23,174 nucleotides of DNA, taken from assembly GCA_964558465.1 (NCBI GenBank), contig CAZLEF010000102.1:1-23174 (forward strand). Reading direction: 5' to 3'. The position numbers were made by a program, and so were the translations under genes. The notes under the pieces were generated by a model. The model saw only the letters and a list, made by a program, of their open reading frames with translations, was not told the origin of the DNA and did no database searches. Source of the DNA: JACJYC01 sp964558465. Lineage in GTDB: Bacteria; Bacteroidota; Bacteroidia; Chitinophagales; Saprospiraceae. Within the stretch, counting starts at the first letter, position 1, and every line of letters begins with the position of its first letter. Positions 7,511 through 15,378 of this stretch are shown piece by piece.

Positions 7511-8611
7511 TCACTTTAGGGCGATCCTTTTTTTCTTCCGGGCGGCTTTGTAGATCGCCTCGATATAGAGCATATCTTTCAGTCCTTCCTCGCCGGATGC
7601 TTTGACCGGCGTATTGTTTTTGATGTTCAACGCAAAGGCGTCCATTTGCGCCGTCTGCTGCCGGTGGGTATATTCTCCCATCGACTTATCATTGACAAAT
7701 GCTGCAAGCGGCCCGTAGTGATAAGCCGCGTCTACCCCGTAAACGCCGCTTTCGGAAGAAACGCGCAGATAATTCTCCCGCGCCACATAGCTGGTGGTGC
7801 AATTGGCCACTGCCCCGCTGGGGAATTCCATTTGCCAGAAGATGGTTTCTTCCATGCCCGGCAATTTATCCATGATCGTTTTGAAACTCTGGGCGGTCAC
7901 GGAAACGGGTTCTTCTCCTGTGGCGTAACGGATCCCTTGCAGGCAATAGATGCCGATATCCATCATGGGGCCGCCGCCGGAGAGTTTGGGGTCGGTGAAT
8001 CGCCAGTTGGGGCTGTTGACGCCATAGAAGGAAAAGCCGGCATTGACCATTTTGACTTTCCCGTACACCTTTTCGCGGCTCAGGCGGGCTACTTCCTGGT
8101 GAAACGGGTCGTATTGCAGGCGATAGCCGATCTGAAGTTTTTTACCTGCCTTTTCACAGGCCTCGATCATTTGTTTACAACGATCGGAAGAGATTTCCAT
8201 CGGTTTTTCACAAATGACGTGTTTGCCGGCCCTGGCAGCGCGTTCAGCGAAGGGCAAATGCAAGGAGTTTGGGGTGGCTACGTATACGATGTCGATATCC
8301 GGATTGTCGGCGATTTTATCGAAATTGTCGTAGTTGTAAATATTTTTATCGGGCAGGTCGTATTTCTTTTTCCACTCCTCTATCTTGGAAGGCGTACCCG
8401 TCACAATGCCGGCAAGGCGGCAGTGTTCGGTGAAGGCCAGGGAAGGCGCCAGTTGGTGGGTGGCATAACTGCCCAGGCCGAGCAAAGCGACACCCAGTTT
8501 GGTTTCCGGGCGGGTGGCCATACCGAGTACGGAACCGGGTACAGCCAAAACAGCGGCGGTCTGGGCGCTGATGCGGAGGAAATTGCGGCGGTCGATCGAA
8601 TGTTCAAACAT
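7511..8611 (-). CDS. Tat-exported Gfo/Idh/MocA oxidoreductase (glucose-fructose oxidoreductase-like)
   Basis: A periplasmic NAD(P)-dependent sugar oxidoreductase. From the ATG at 8611 the protein has 366 residues; a longer frame from 8665 adds 18 residues that would bury the export signal, so I chose the shorter start. The N-terminus MFEHSIDRRNFLRISAQTAA is a twin-arginine signal (Arg8-Arg9) followed by a hydrophobic stretch to about residue 30. The Rossmann fold shows ALLGLGSYA (42-50), VYVATPNSLH (109-118) and CEKPME (134-139), then GYRLQYDPFH, NWRFTDPKLSGGGPMMDIGIYC and YVARENYLRV. This layout resembles Zymomonas glucose-fructose oxidoreductase, which is Tat-exported with tightly bound NADP. 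It is the likely partner of the ThuA gene downstream. Export by Tat implies that it folds with its cofactor in the cytoplasm. Confidence 0.9.
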   Translation of the reverse strand: MFEHSIDRRNFLRISAQTAAVLAVPGSVLGMATRPETKLGVALLGLGSYATHQLAPSLAFTEHCRLAGIVTGTPSKIEEWKKKYDLPDKNIYNYDNFDKIADNPDIDIVYVATPNSLHLPFAERAARAGKHVICEKPMEISSDRCKQMIEACEKAGKKLQIGYRLQYDPFHQEVARLSREKVYGKVKMVNAGFSFYGVNSPNWRFTDPKLSGGGPMMDIGIYCLQGIRYATGEEPVSVTAQSFKTIMDKLPGMEETIFWQMEFPSGAVANCTTSYVARENYLRVSSESGVYGVDAAYHYGPLAAFVNDKSMGEYTHRQQTAQMDAFALNIKNNTPVKASGEEGLKDMLYIEAIYKAARKKKRIALK

Positions 8612-8705
8612 GGTCTCAGGTTTTGGATGAATGGAAAATCCGGGTTGTTGTTTGCCCGGAGCCAAAATAAGAAAATTTGGGCCAAGTGCAGAAATTCGGT
8701 TTTAA

Positions 8706-8739
8706 TTTGCTTGCGTGGTCGTAAAAAGTGGTATGTTTC
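8706..8739 (+). promoter_or_regulatory. Bacteroidota-type promoter for the SMP-30-like gene
   Basis: TTTG (8706-8709), 22 bases, then TATGTTTC (8732-8739), seven of eight to TAnnTTTG. The spacing is identical to that ahead of the methyltransferase and the outer-membrane barrel. It lies 59 bases before the ATG, which follows a run of nine A rather than a Shine-Dalgarno site. Confidence 0.4.
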
Positions 8740-8798
8740 GGTTGTACATCCGTTAAAATTATTCAATCTCGATTCATTTTGATCAAAATTAAAAAAAA

Positions 8799-9677
8799 AT
8801 GAAACTTTCAGCCGCCGCTGGTTTTGCACTTGCATTTATGATCGCAGCCTGCCAAAACCAGGCCGGGACGGAATCCGAAACCGCCAACGGTTCGGAAAAG
8901 GCGGTGACATTGAAATTGAATTGGGAAACCGAAACTTTATTAACCACTTCAGAATCTGTCATTTACGACAAGGATCGGGATGTCGTTTTTGTCTCTTGCA
9001 TAAACGGCGAAGGGGAGGGTAAAGACGGAGATGGTTTCATAGCAAAAGTGAGCCCGGACGGAAAAATCATGCAGGCCGGCTGGGTTGCCGGTTTGAATAA
9101 TCCAACTGGGTTGGGCATTTTCAACGGCCGGCTTTATGTGGCCGATATCAACGAAATTGTGGAAATTCACATCGACAGTGCCCAAATTGTCGCTAAATAC
9201 CCGGTGGAAGGCGGACAATTCCTCAACGATATCGCCGTGGACGCCACCGGAAAGGTATACGTCAGCGATTCCGAAACCGGCAAAATTTCTGTCCTGGAAA
9301 ACGGCAAGGTTTCCACCTGGACCGACGGAATCAAAGGCGCCAACGGCCTGTTGGCAGAGGGTGATCAAATGCTGGCGCTCTCCTGGAACGACAAAACGCT
9401 GTTCGGCATCGACATGACGACCAAGACCCGGACAATCATAGCCGAAGATCTTGAGGGTCCGGACGGCGTGGAAGCGCTGGGCGGCGGCGCCTACCTGGTA
9501 TCAAGTTGGGCGGGCATGCTGCATTATGTGGCGCCCGGGGGGAAGATTCAGTTGCTGCTCGATACCCGAGCGGATAAAACCGGAGCCGCTGATATTGATT
9601 ATATTCCGGAGAAACGGCTGTTGCTTGTGCCGACGTTTTACCGGAATTCGGTGATGGCGTATGAGGTGGGAGAGTGA
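8799..9677 (+). CDS. SMP-30/gluconolactonase-like beta-propeller lipoprotein
   Basis: The 292-residue product has a lipoprotein signal, MKLSAAAGFALAFMIAAC, with the lipidated Cys18 and a charged, Ser/Thr-rich tether after it. The rest is a six-bladed propeller of the SMP-30/gluconolactonase/LRE type: repeated strand patterns such as GDGFIAKVSPDGKI, NNPTGLGIFNGRLYVADIN, LNDIAVDATGKVYVSDSETGKI, GANGLLAEGDQMLAL and GPDGVEALGGGAYLVSSW. The Asn and Asp that bind metal in family members have plausible counterparts in NNPTG and VSDSE, but I cannot confirm them. A lactonase acting on the product of the sugar dehydrogenases would fit the neighbourhood. A non-enzymatic propeller is also possible. It is divergent from the Tat-exported oxidoreductase and convergent with the DUF4838 gene. 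Confidence 0.85.
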   Translation: MKLSAAAGFALAFMIAACQNQAGTESETANGSEKAVTLKLNWETETLLTTSESVIYDKDRDVVFVSCINGEGEGKDGDGFIAKVSPDGKIMQAGWVAGLNNPTGLGIFNGRLYVADINEIVEIHIDSAQIVAKYPVEGGQFLNDIAVDATGKVYVSDSETGKISVLENGKVSTWTDGIKGANGLLAEGDQMLALSWNDKTLFGIDMTTKTRTIIAEDLEGPDGVEALGGGAYLVSSWAGMLHYVAPGGKIQLLLDTRADKTGAADIDYIPEKRLLLVPTFYRNSVMAYEVGE

Positions 9678-9679
9678 GA

Positions 9680-9764
9680 GATTGGGTGACTTGGTGACTT
9701 GGAGACTTGGTGACTTGGAGACTTGGTGACTAGGTGAGGGGGAGACTTGGTGACTTGGCGAGGG
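9680..9764. repeat. Degenerate tandem 8-mer repeat GTGACTTG / GAGACTTG
   Basis: About nine units alternate between GTGACTTG and GAGACTTG, with some drift (GTGACTAG, GTGAGGGG). They begin directly after the stop of the SMP-30-like gene. The array carries only short imperfect remnants of dyad symmetry and has no spacers, so it is a minisatellite rather than a CRISPR. Confidence 0.85.
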
Positions 9765-9772
9765 GGCCCTTT

Positions 9773-9832
9773 TGCATTTTACGCTGAGATCAGATTATTA
9801 AATTCAAAATGTAAAATGCAGAATGCAAAATG
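9773..9832. terminator. Inverted repeat TGCATTTTAC / GTAAAATGCA at a convergent gene junction
   Basis: The arms 9773-9782 and 9811-9820 are perfect 10-bp inverted repeats around a 28-base loop, followed by GAATGCAAAATG. The 16-mer TGTAAAATGCAGAATG (9810-9825) recurs exactly at 15791-15806, also between convergent genes. It may end transcription from both sides. Confidence 0.45.
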
Positions 9833-9844
9833 AAAAAGTTGTCG

Positions 9845-12172
9845 CTACTCCACCACAATCTCATCCACCAGCATGGTGGCGGGGCGGCCCGCGCCGGGAT
9901 GCCAGGCCGGGGTATTTCCGATGGAATGCGCCACCACTTTCACGTAGCGGGCCCTGCGAGGCTCAAATTCAGCGATAAAATCCCGTTGTTGCCCGCCGTA
10001 TTGGTCAATGGGCAAGGTGTTTTCCAGATCAGCGACGCGCTCGAACCGTTTGCCGTCGGTGGAAAGGAAGTATTCTACCCTTTTCGGCAGGATGCGTAGC
10101 CAGAATGCGTACTGGAAGAAAGCGGTTTCGATGCGGCGCACTTTTTTCGCTGTTTTCAGGTCAATCACCACCTCAAGATTTTGTCCACCTGACAAGGCCA
10201 GCCAATTATAGGCGTAGTCGTGGCTGCCGCGCACACCGTCGGTGAGCATCCGGGCGGCGTTTTCGGGGAGGCGGGCGGCGTCGGGGCTCTTGAATGCCGC
10301 TTTTTTTCCATAGGCCAGGTGTTCATTCATACCCTGAGAAAGCAGCCGGTAATTTGCTGCCCGGTATTCTTCCGGCGAAGTACTCCACTCTTTGACCTGG
10401 GTGACGCCTTCGCGGATGCACAGGTCGGTGAAAGGGTCGATTTTGGCCCTGATCCGCGTAGCGGCCTCCCATTTTCCGTTCACTTTCTGGAACAGGCCCC
10501 GGTCTCCCGTAAACCGTTTTTTGGCCTGCTCGATGGCCGCGTATTCCAGCGGCAGGCGGGCGATCCGCACCCGTTCCAGCAGTTCGGGCGATCCGGCAAC
10601 GGCAGCCTCGGCTTCGTCGTACAACCGTTCGTAACGCGCCCATAACTCCGGGGTGAGGTAGCTGATCTCGGCTTCCCAGGGGCTGCCAAAGATGCGGAGC
10701 GGTTTTCCGGACCGCAGCAGGGCTTCCCGCATTTCGTCGATGTATTTCCGGATCGGCTTCCCGGCGGCGCCGTAGTAGCCGTCGAGGAAATCGTTCATGA
10801 GGGAATCGGCGTCGGCATAGGGGTCCCACAGCAATTTGGAGATCAGGTAAGCGCGCAGGGCTGCAAACTCGCCGCCGACCTCGCGATTGCCTTGTTCAAA
10901 CATGGCCGTCACGCCGTGTTCCGCAAAAAACTGAATATTAGGTTGCAGTACATGCAGGTTGGGAAAAGGGCTGATGAGGTGGTTGAACTGGATGACATAA
11001 TCCCAGACGATGATGTCTTTTGCGATTTTACCCCATTCCTCCACATCGCGTTGAAAACTGGCGGAAGTGGAATCTTCCGCGATCGGTTTGTCGCGGTTGA
11101 CCTCGATGCTGCAGAGCATGATGTTGACGTTTTCGCGGGGGCGCAGGGTTTTTGGCGCTTTGCGCCCGTATTCGTACGCCAGGGTGGAGATCATTTTGTC
11201 GGGAAACCGGTCGGCTACCTGGTTGACAAAATGGAGGATCGACCCGGAGGGCGAACCTTCCCGTTCGTCTATTGCCCGGCACTGGTCGCAGGTGCAGTAA
11301 TCGCGGTTGTCGTTCTGGCTGACCGACCAATAGGTGGCGCCGGGATTTTGGGCGATCTTCTTTCGCAGGTTCTGAACGGTGATCTCCAGCGCCCTGGCGT
11401 TTGTCAGGCAGAGCTGGGTGGGCATTCGTTTGCCCCTGACCTGGGCGTAGTATTCAGGATGGTCTTTGAAGTAAATTCCAGGCGGAACCAATTCGTTGAA
11501 GGTATGCACCCACATGCCCCAGTCGGGCCGGCCGCCGTCGGGGTCGTGGTCGAGTTTGTGCCAGTCGGTGTATTCCGCGTCCCAGGTGACGCGGTAATGG
11601 GTATCCCTGAAGGTGATCACGGGTACCTGGCGGTCGTCGATCTTACCCAGTTCGATGCGGTCCCGTTTCGGAATGATTTTGACCTTCGGGCTGTACATCC
11701 GGCAGCCGAGGTATTTTTCCAGGAAGGTATACACCCCGTACAGCGTGCCTTTTTCGTTTCCGCCGGCGATGATCAGGCGGAGGCTGTCGGTGCGGATGAC
11801 AAAGCCGTCTTCTTTGAGGGTATTGAGGTCGATGCCGCGGTCCAGTTGATCCAGGCGTTCATTTTGGCCCAGGACGATCTCATATGGGCTGGTTCCTTTA
11901 TTCACTGCAATGACCGGCAGGGCTGCCCCGGAGATCTGCAGGAGGTAGTCCTGGAGGACCTCCGACGCCCTGATTTCATAGGGAGACGCTGCGGCGGGCA
12001 GGATGATGCGGTAGCGAGTCGCGCCGTTTTCCGCAAGCACGATTGGCTGCTGCCCGAAGGCTGACTGTACAGCAAGGAACAGACAAGCCAAATGAAAAAC
12101 CTGGGTAAAACAAAAGGATCTTTGAAAACCTTGCATCATGCGACGGATTAGTGAAATTGTCTGTACAATCAT
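9845..12172 (-). CDS. Exported DUF4838 protein with C-terminal carbohydrate-binding-like domain
   Basis: A 775-residue secreted protein of the DUF4838 family, found in Bacteroidota and Planctomycetota polysaccharide loci and related in N-terminal layout to alpha-glucuronidases (GH67N). A signal peptide ends near AFGQ (residues 38-41). An alternative ATG 33 bases downstream would suit the signal better. Residues 45-160 form the GH67N-like lead-in (ASEVLQDYLLQISG, GTLYGVYTFLEKYLGCR). DUF4838 follows, with DHPEYYAQVRGKR, QLCLTN, YWSVSQNDN and the Cys cluster YCTCDQC (292-298). The last 130 residues (MLTDGVRGSHDYAYNWLALSG to VDEIVVE) look like an F5/8 type C or CBM32 domain. Its ATG is directly adjacent to the stop of the small upstream gene, so the two are probably translationally coupled. 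The substrate is unknown. Confidence 0.87.
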   Translation of the reverse strand: MIVQTISLIRRMMQGFQRSFCFTQVFHLACLFLAVQSAFGQQPIVLAENGATRYRIILPAAASPYEIRASEVLQDYLLQISGAALPVIAVNKGTSPYEIVLGQNERLDQLDRGIDLNTLKEDGFVIRTDSLRLIIAGGNEKGTLYGVYTFLEKYLGCRMYSPKVKIIPKRDRIELGKIDDRQVPVITFRDTHYRVTWDAEYTDWHKLDHDPDGGRPDWGMWVHTFNELVPPGIYFKDHPEYYAQVRGKRMPTQLCLTNARALEITVQNLRKKIAQNPGATYWSVSQNDNRDYCTCDQCRAIDEREGSPSGSILHFVNQVADRFPDKMISTLAYEYGRKAPKTLRPRENVNIMLCSIEVNRDKPIAEDSTSASFQRDVEEWGKIAKDIIVWDYVIQFNHLISPFPNLHVLQPNIQFFAEHGVTAMFEQGNREVGGEFAALRAYLISKLLWDPYADADSLMNDFLDGYYGAAGKPIRKYIDEMREALLRSGKPLRIFGSPWEAEISYLTPELWARYERLYDEAEAAVAGSPELLERVRIARLPLEYAAIEQAKKRFTGDRGLFQKVNGKWEAATRIRAKIDPFTDLCIREGVTQVKEWSTSPEEYRAANYRLLSQGMNEHLAYGKKAAFKSPDAARLPENAARMLTDGVRGSHDYAYNWLALSGGQNLEVVIDLKTAKKVRRIETAFFQYAFWLRILPKRVEYFLSTDGKRFERVADLENTLPIDQYGGQQRDFIAEFEPRRARYVKVVAHSIGNTPAWHPGAGRPATMLVDEIVVE

Positions 12173-12343
12173 TCAACCATAAAAATTAAAATAGGTCATG
12201 GCAATATTGAATCCGGCGTGGCTCAACACCGCGCCCGCGGCATTCATCACCAGGACAAACCGCGCAAGGCCAAATACAAGAATCAGACCGGCTCCCAGTT
12301 TCCAATCAAAACTCAAAACCCGCGACCAGGCCTTTCGAACCAT
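12173..12343 (-). CDS. Small 56-residue single-pass membrane protein
   Basis: A short open frame from ATG at 12343 to TGA at 12175-12173. The protein starts MVRKAWSRVLSFDWK (net positive), then has one clear hydrophobic helix LGAGLILVFGLARFVLVM (residues 16-33), and ends in MTYFNFYG. The positive-inside rule puts the N-terminus in the cytoplasm. It starts 17 bases after the stop of the hydrolase gene, and its TGA is immediately followed by the ATG of the DUF4838 gene, the geometry of an operon with translational coupling. That spacing and the clean helix are the reasons to call it real. It could also be the remnant of a larger membrane protein. I do not recognise a family. Confidence 0.55.
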   Translation of the reverse strand: MVRKAWSRVLSFDWKLGAGLILVFGLARFVLVMNAAGAVLSHAGFNIAMTYFNFYG

Positions 12344-12360
12344 TTTTCTAAACTCATTAA

Positions 12361-13947
12361 CTATCCGGCCTTTCCGCTCAACGCCTTCCGCCCATCCGCC
12401 ACCTTATTGCCCGCCGCCATACTGCTGAGCAGCGAAATCGTCACCTGGTCGCCGTCAAACACGCAGGTCAGCAAGTCGCCGTGCACGTTTTCGATGTACT
12501 TCCATTGCAGTGCCAGGGTGTTTTCATTTTGCCAGGCGGCGCAGGCTGCAATTTTAGTGGGTACACTGGTGCGGAATGGGAGGGAAAACAAACCTTTTTC
12601 CTTTTTCTCATTGCCGGCGGCGACCCACCGGCCCAGGCCACAATCGATGGTTTGGCTTGATCCGGCGCCGGTCAGCGTGACCCGGCAGTTGTTCCCGTTC
12701 AATTGGAAAACAATCGACTCCAGGCCCCAGTCATTGGGCGCCAGTTTGTAGGATTTTCCGGAAATCCCGGCGGCCATCGAGGAATTCATGATAACCGGGA
12801 GAGGTTTCAGGGCCAGTTTTTCCAGGTCCGCCTTGAGCAGGTTGTGTTCGGCTTTGTTCTTCGGCAACCGGCCTTCCTGCATGGCGGGCAGGAGGTTTTC
12901 CCAGACGAGGGTCATGGATCGCTGCAGGTCGAAACTTTCGGCGGTGATGGCCACTACGGCGTCCATCTGGGGGATCACGATGCAAAACTGGCCGAAAGCG
13001 CCGTCGCCCCGGTAGAAGCCGGGTTCGGGTTTGCAGCGCCAGAACTGGTATCCGTACCCCTGCGACCAATCGTTGTCGCCGCCCTGCGAAGTCGTTTGTT
13101 TTTTGGTGGCGTCTTCCACCCATTGGGCCGGGAGCAGTTGTTTGCCGTTCCACATGCCTTTTTGCAGGTACAACTGGCCGAATTTGGCGATATCTTCCGT
13201 TCGAACCCGCAGGCCGAAACCGCCCACGGAGATGCCCTTGGGGTCGGTTTCCCAGTCGGCGCCCTCAATGCCGAGGGGTTTGAACAGCCGTTCCGACAAA
13301 AAGTCCAAAACCGTCCGGCCGGTCAGCTTTTGCACGATGGCCGACAGCATATAGGTAGCCCCGGTGTTGTACAGGAAATGAGAACCGGGCGCATGTTCCA
13401 CCGGAACGGAGAGGAAAGCCTTTGCCCAGTTATCGTGGCCGGCATCGCGGATGGATCCCATCGTATCTACCGCATGGCCGGTATTCATGGTGAGCAAGTG
13501 CCTGACCTTCATGGCGGCGAGGTTGTCGCTCATCCCGGCGGGCAGATCATCCGGGAAAAAGGAGATCACGGGGTCTTCCACCGTCAACTTCCCGTCGGCC
13601 ACCGCCATACCGACCGCCGTGGAGGTGAAACTTTTGCTCAGGGAATAGAGCGTATGTTTCAATTCCGGCGCAAAGGGCGACCACCACCCTTCTGCCACCA
13701 CATGGCCGTGCCGCACCAACATGACGCTGTGGAATTCGAGGCCGCTTTTGTCTACGGCGTCCAGGAACCGGCGGATGGCCGTGGAAGAAATCCCCTGTTT
13801 TTCGGGCGAACTGCGCGGCAAAAACCGGCCGGCTGGTAAATATTGACCCGGAAACGCCTCCAGGCTGCCCGGGAACGTGGTGACAATTCCGACGCCGAGG
13901 GCGCCGAGGCTGATTTGGCGGATGAAGGTTCTGCGGTTGGTGGACAT
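12361..13947 (-). CDS. Exported serine hydrolase of the beta-lactamase / class C fold
   Basis: A 528-residue serine hydrolase of the beta-lactamase-fold family (PF00144 type), which includes esterases, D-aminopeptidases and carboxypeptidases as well as AmpC. The N-terminus MSTNRRTFIRQISLGALGVG is a twin-arginine-like signal. The nucleophile motif SLSK is at 102-105 in TLYSLSKSFTSTAVGMAVADG. The second motif appears as YNTG (193-196) in PGSHFLYNTGATYMLSAIVQKLTG, where the family often has Y-x-N. A C-terminal beta-rich region of about 130 residues (from KPLPVIMNSS) resembles the lipocalin-like extension seen in some relatives. It is first in a three-gene operon with the small membrane protein and the DUF4838 gene. 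Antibiotic hydrolysis is not implied; the substrate is probably an ester or peptide. Confidence 0.9.
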   Translation of the reverse strand: MSTNRRTFIRQISLGALGVGIVTTFPGSLEAFPGQYLPAGRFLPRSSPEKQGISSTAIRRFLDAVDKSGLEFHSVMLVRHGHVVAEGWWSPFAPELKHTLYSLSKSFTSTAVGMAVADGKLTVEDPVISFFPDDLPAGMSDNLAAMKVRHLLTMNTGHAVDTMGSIRDAGHDNWAKAFLSVPVEHAPGSHFLYNTGATYMLSAIVQKLTGRTVLDFLSERLFKPLGIEGADWETDPKGISVGGFGLRVRTEDIAKFGQLYLQKGMWNGKQLLPAQWVEDATKKQTTSQGGDNDWSQGYGYQFWRCKPEPGFYRGDGAFGQFCIVIPQMDAVVAITAESFDLQRSMTLVWENLLPAMQEGRLPKNKAEHNLLKADLEKLALKPLPVIMNSSMAAGISGKSYKLAPNDWGLESIVFQLNGNNCRVTLTGAGSSQTIDCGLGRWVAAGNEKKEKGLFSLPFRTSVPTKIAACAAWQNENTLALQWKYIENVHGDLLTCVFDGDQVTISLLSSMAAGNKVADGRKALSGKAG

Positions 13948-14291
13948 GGTGGATGGATGGTTTGGATGGTTTGAATGGTTTGGAGTGGTTTGGCTTCGCC
14001 CGCCGAAGCTTCAGCGTAGGAGGGGATGGTTTGGGGTTTGGGGTTGCGAATCAAGGGTTCATTTTGGTTTATTGTGGTTCATTGTTGTTTGGCGCCGTTA
14101 AACTGCAACGAATAATTCAAATCAAGGGTTCAATGCAGTTCAATATGGCCTCGCCCGCCGGAGCCTTCTCCGACCGACGAACCACGCACGGCGTGGGAAG
14201 TTGATGGCGTAGGTGGGTTCATATAGGTTAACGTCTGCCAACAATAATAAACAATTATAAACGATCATGAACGACAATAAGCCATCCGAAC
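13948..14291. repeat. Repeat-filled intergenic region with 9-mer array and a REP-like block
   Basis: No gene is supportable here. 13955-13991 is a degenerate ATGGTTTGG 9-mer array. 13992-14025 is a 34-bp REP-like block, found again on the opposite strand at 20010-20043 with two mismatches; it contains the small hairpin CTTCG-CCCGC-CGAAG. Beyond it, AATCAAGGGTTCA occurs near 14049 and again near 14119. A shorter relative of the REP-like block (TCGCCCGCCGGAGCC) lies near 14152, and an A-rich stretch of degenerate AAACAAT-type repeats lies at about 14240-14280. Confidence 0.8.
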
Positions 14292-15155
14292 TCAAGGCTG
14301 ATGAAACGCCTCTGAAATAAACGCCAGGACGGTCGGCAGCGCCTCCCGCCAATAGGTCCAGTTGTGGGCGCCGTTGCGGACGCGGTACTCGTGTTTGATC
14401 TCTTTTTTGCGCATGGCGATATGGACCAGGGCGTTGCCTTCGTACAGGAAATCGTCGTCGCCGCAATCGATGTACCAGCGGACGGAACGGACATCTTCCA
14501 CTTTCAGGGTATCCAGCAAGGCTACAGTGCTATATTGGTTGTAATAGGATTCGATTTCGGCGTCGGTGTAGGTTTTGTCGCTGCGCCTGCCCAACCAGGC
14601 TTTGGCGTCTTCCAGGTTCAGCGGTCCTGTGGCGGCGCTGAGCGGACATGCGGAAGAGAACAATTCCGGGTGATGCAAGGCATAAATAAAAGAACCGCCG
14701 CCGCCCATCGACAAGCCTGCCACTGCCCGGTAACGTTTGTCTGTTTTGATCCGGTATTTTTTTTCTACGTGGGGCATAAATTCTTTAAAGAAAAAATCCT
14801 CGTAGTTCCAGGTCCCTTTGGGGTCGTTAAAATACCCGCGCTGGCCCGTATTGGCGTCGGGCATGATGATGACCATCGGAGTGGCGGTTCCTTCGCGGAT
14901 GGCTTTGTCGGTGATGTGCTGGACTTCGCCGAACTGCACCCAGCCGGTATGGTCGTCGCCTCCGCCGTGCAACAGGTACAATACCGGATAACTGCGTTTG
15001 GAAGTCTCGTAATCCGGCGGCAAATAAACGGCGTATTTGCGTTCCATATTCAGGATCTTGCTGGGCAGGCTGAGGTCGTCCATCACCTGGCCGGATTGGG
15101 CGGAAAGCGCGGCTGCAACAAAAAAAGCCGTGAAAACGGAAACAGTTTTTTTCAT
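14292..15155 (-). CDS. Exported alpha/beta-hydrolase esterase (esterase D / feruloyl esterase type)
   Basis: An esterase of the putative-esterase family (PF00756 type) that includes xylan and feruloyl esterases and S-formylglutathione hydrolase. From ATG 15155 the protein has 287 residues with signal peptide MKKTVSVFTAFFVAAALSAQ; an ATG nine bases earlier adds MPT. The fold is shown by YAVYLPPDYETSKRSYPVLYLLHGGGDDHTGW, PMVIIMPDANTG and the nucleophile elbow AGLSMGGGG with Ser149. The acid is probably an Asp of CGDDDFLYEGN (231-241), and the base His264 in GAHNWTYWREALP. This is a complete catalytic triad layout. The export signal and hydrolase neighbours fit removal of acyl groups from plant or algal polysaccharides, which remains inference. 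It is a single gene with repeats on its 3' side. Confidence 0.9.
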   Translation of the reverse strand: MKKTVSVFTAFFVAAALSAQSGQVMDDLSLPSKILNMERKYAVYLPPDYETSKRSYPVLYLLHGGGDDHTGWVQFGEVQHITDKAIREGTATPMVIIMPDANTGQRGYFNDPKGTWNYEDFFFKEFMPHVEKKYRIKTDKRYRAVAGLSMGGGGSFIYALHHPELFSSACPLSAATGPLNLEDAKAWLGRRSDKTYTDAEIESYYNQYSTVALLDTLKVEDVRSVRWYIDCGDDDFLYEGNALVHIAMRKKEIKHEYRVRNGAHNWTYWREALPTVLAFISEAFHQP

Positions 15156-15378
15156 GGTTGGCATTGTCTAAAGTTGGAAGGGCAAGATAAAAAATTTTTA
15201 AAAAATCCCTCCTCAAAATTTACAACTTCGCAGGAGGCATCGCTGCCGGAATGAGTTTTATCAGTGTCAGCGATGACTTTCAGCAGAAAAAAACCACCAA
15301 AAGGTTATTTACTTTGCCGGTAAATGCCTGAAATTCCTCCAATTGGGGGGTGTATTTATTTATCAAAAACCAACTTTT

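Noticed and set aside
10892..12064. 390-codon plus-strand open frame
   Set aside because: Antisense of the DUF4838 gene, which has a signal peptide and recognisable domains. The same reasoning removes the long plus-strand frames at 7646-8782, 12703-13839 and 21635-22660.
12198..12751. Plus-strand open frames around 12198-12751
   Set aside because: They run antisense to the hydrolase C-terminus and to the small membrane protein; the minus-strand reading has operon spacing and a clean transmembrane helix.
13953..14204. 83-codon plus-strand open frame with MDGLDGLNGLEWFGFARRS
   Set aside because: It is translated tandem repeat plus the REP-like block; the same GFARRSFSVGG words appear at 19921-20060 on the other strand, so it reflects repeat DNA and not a gene family.
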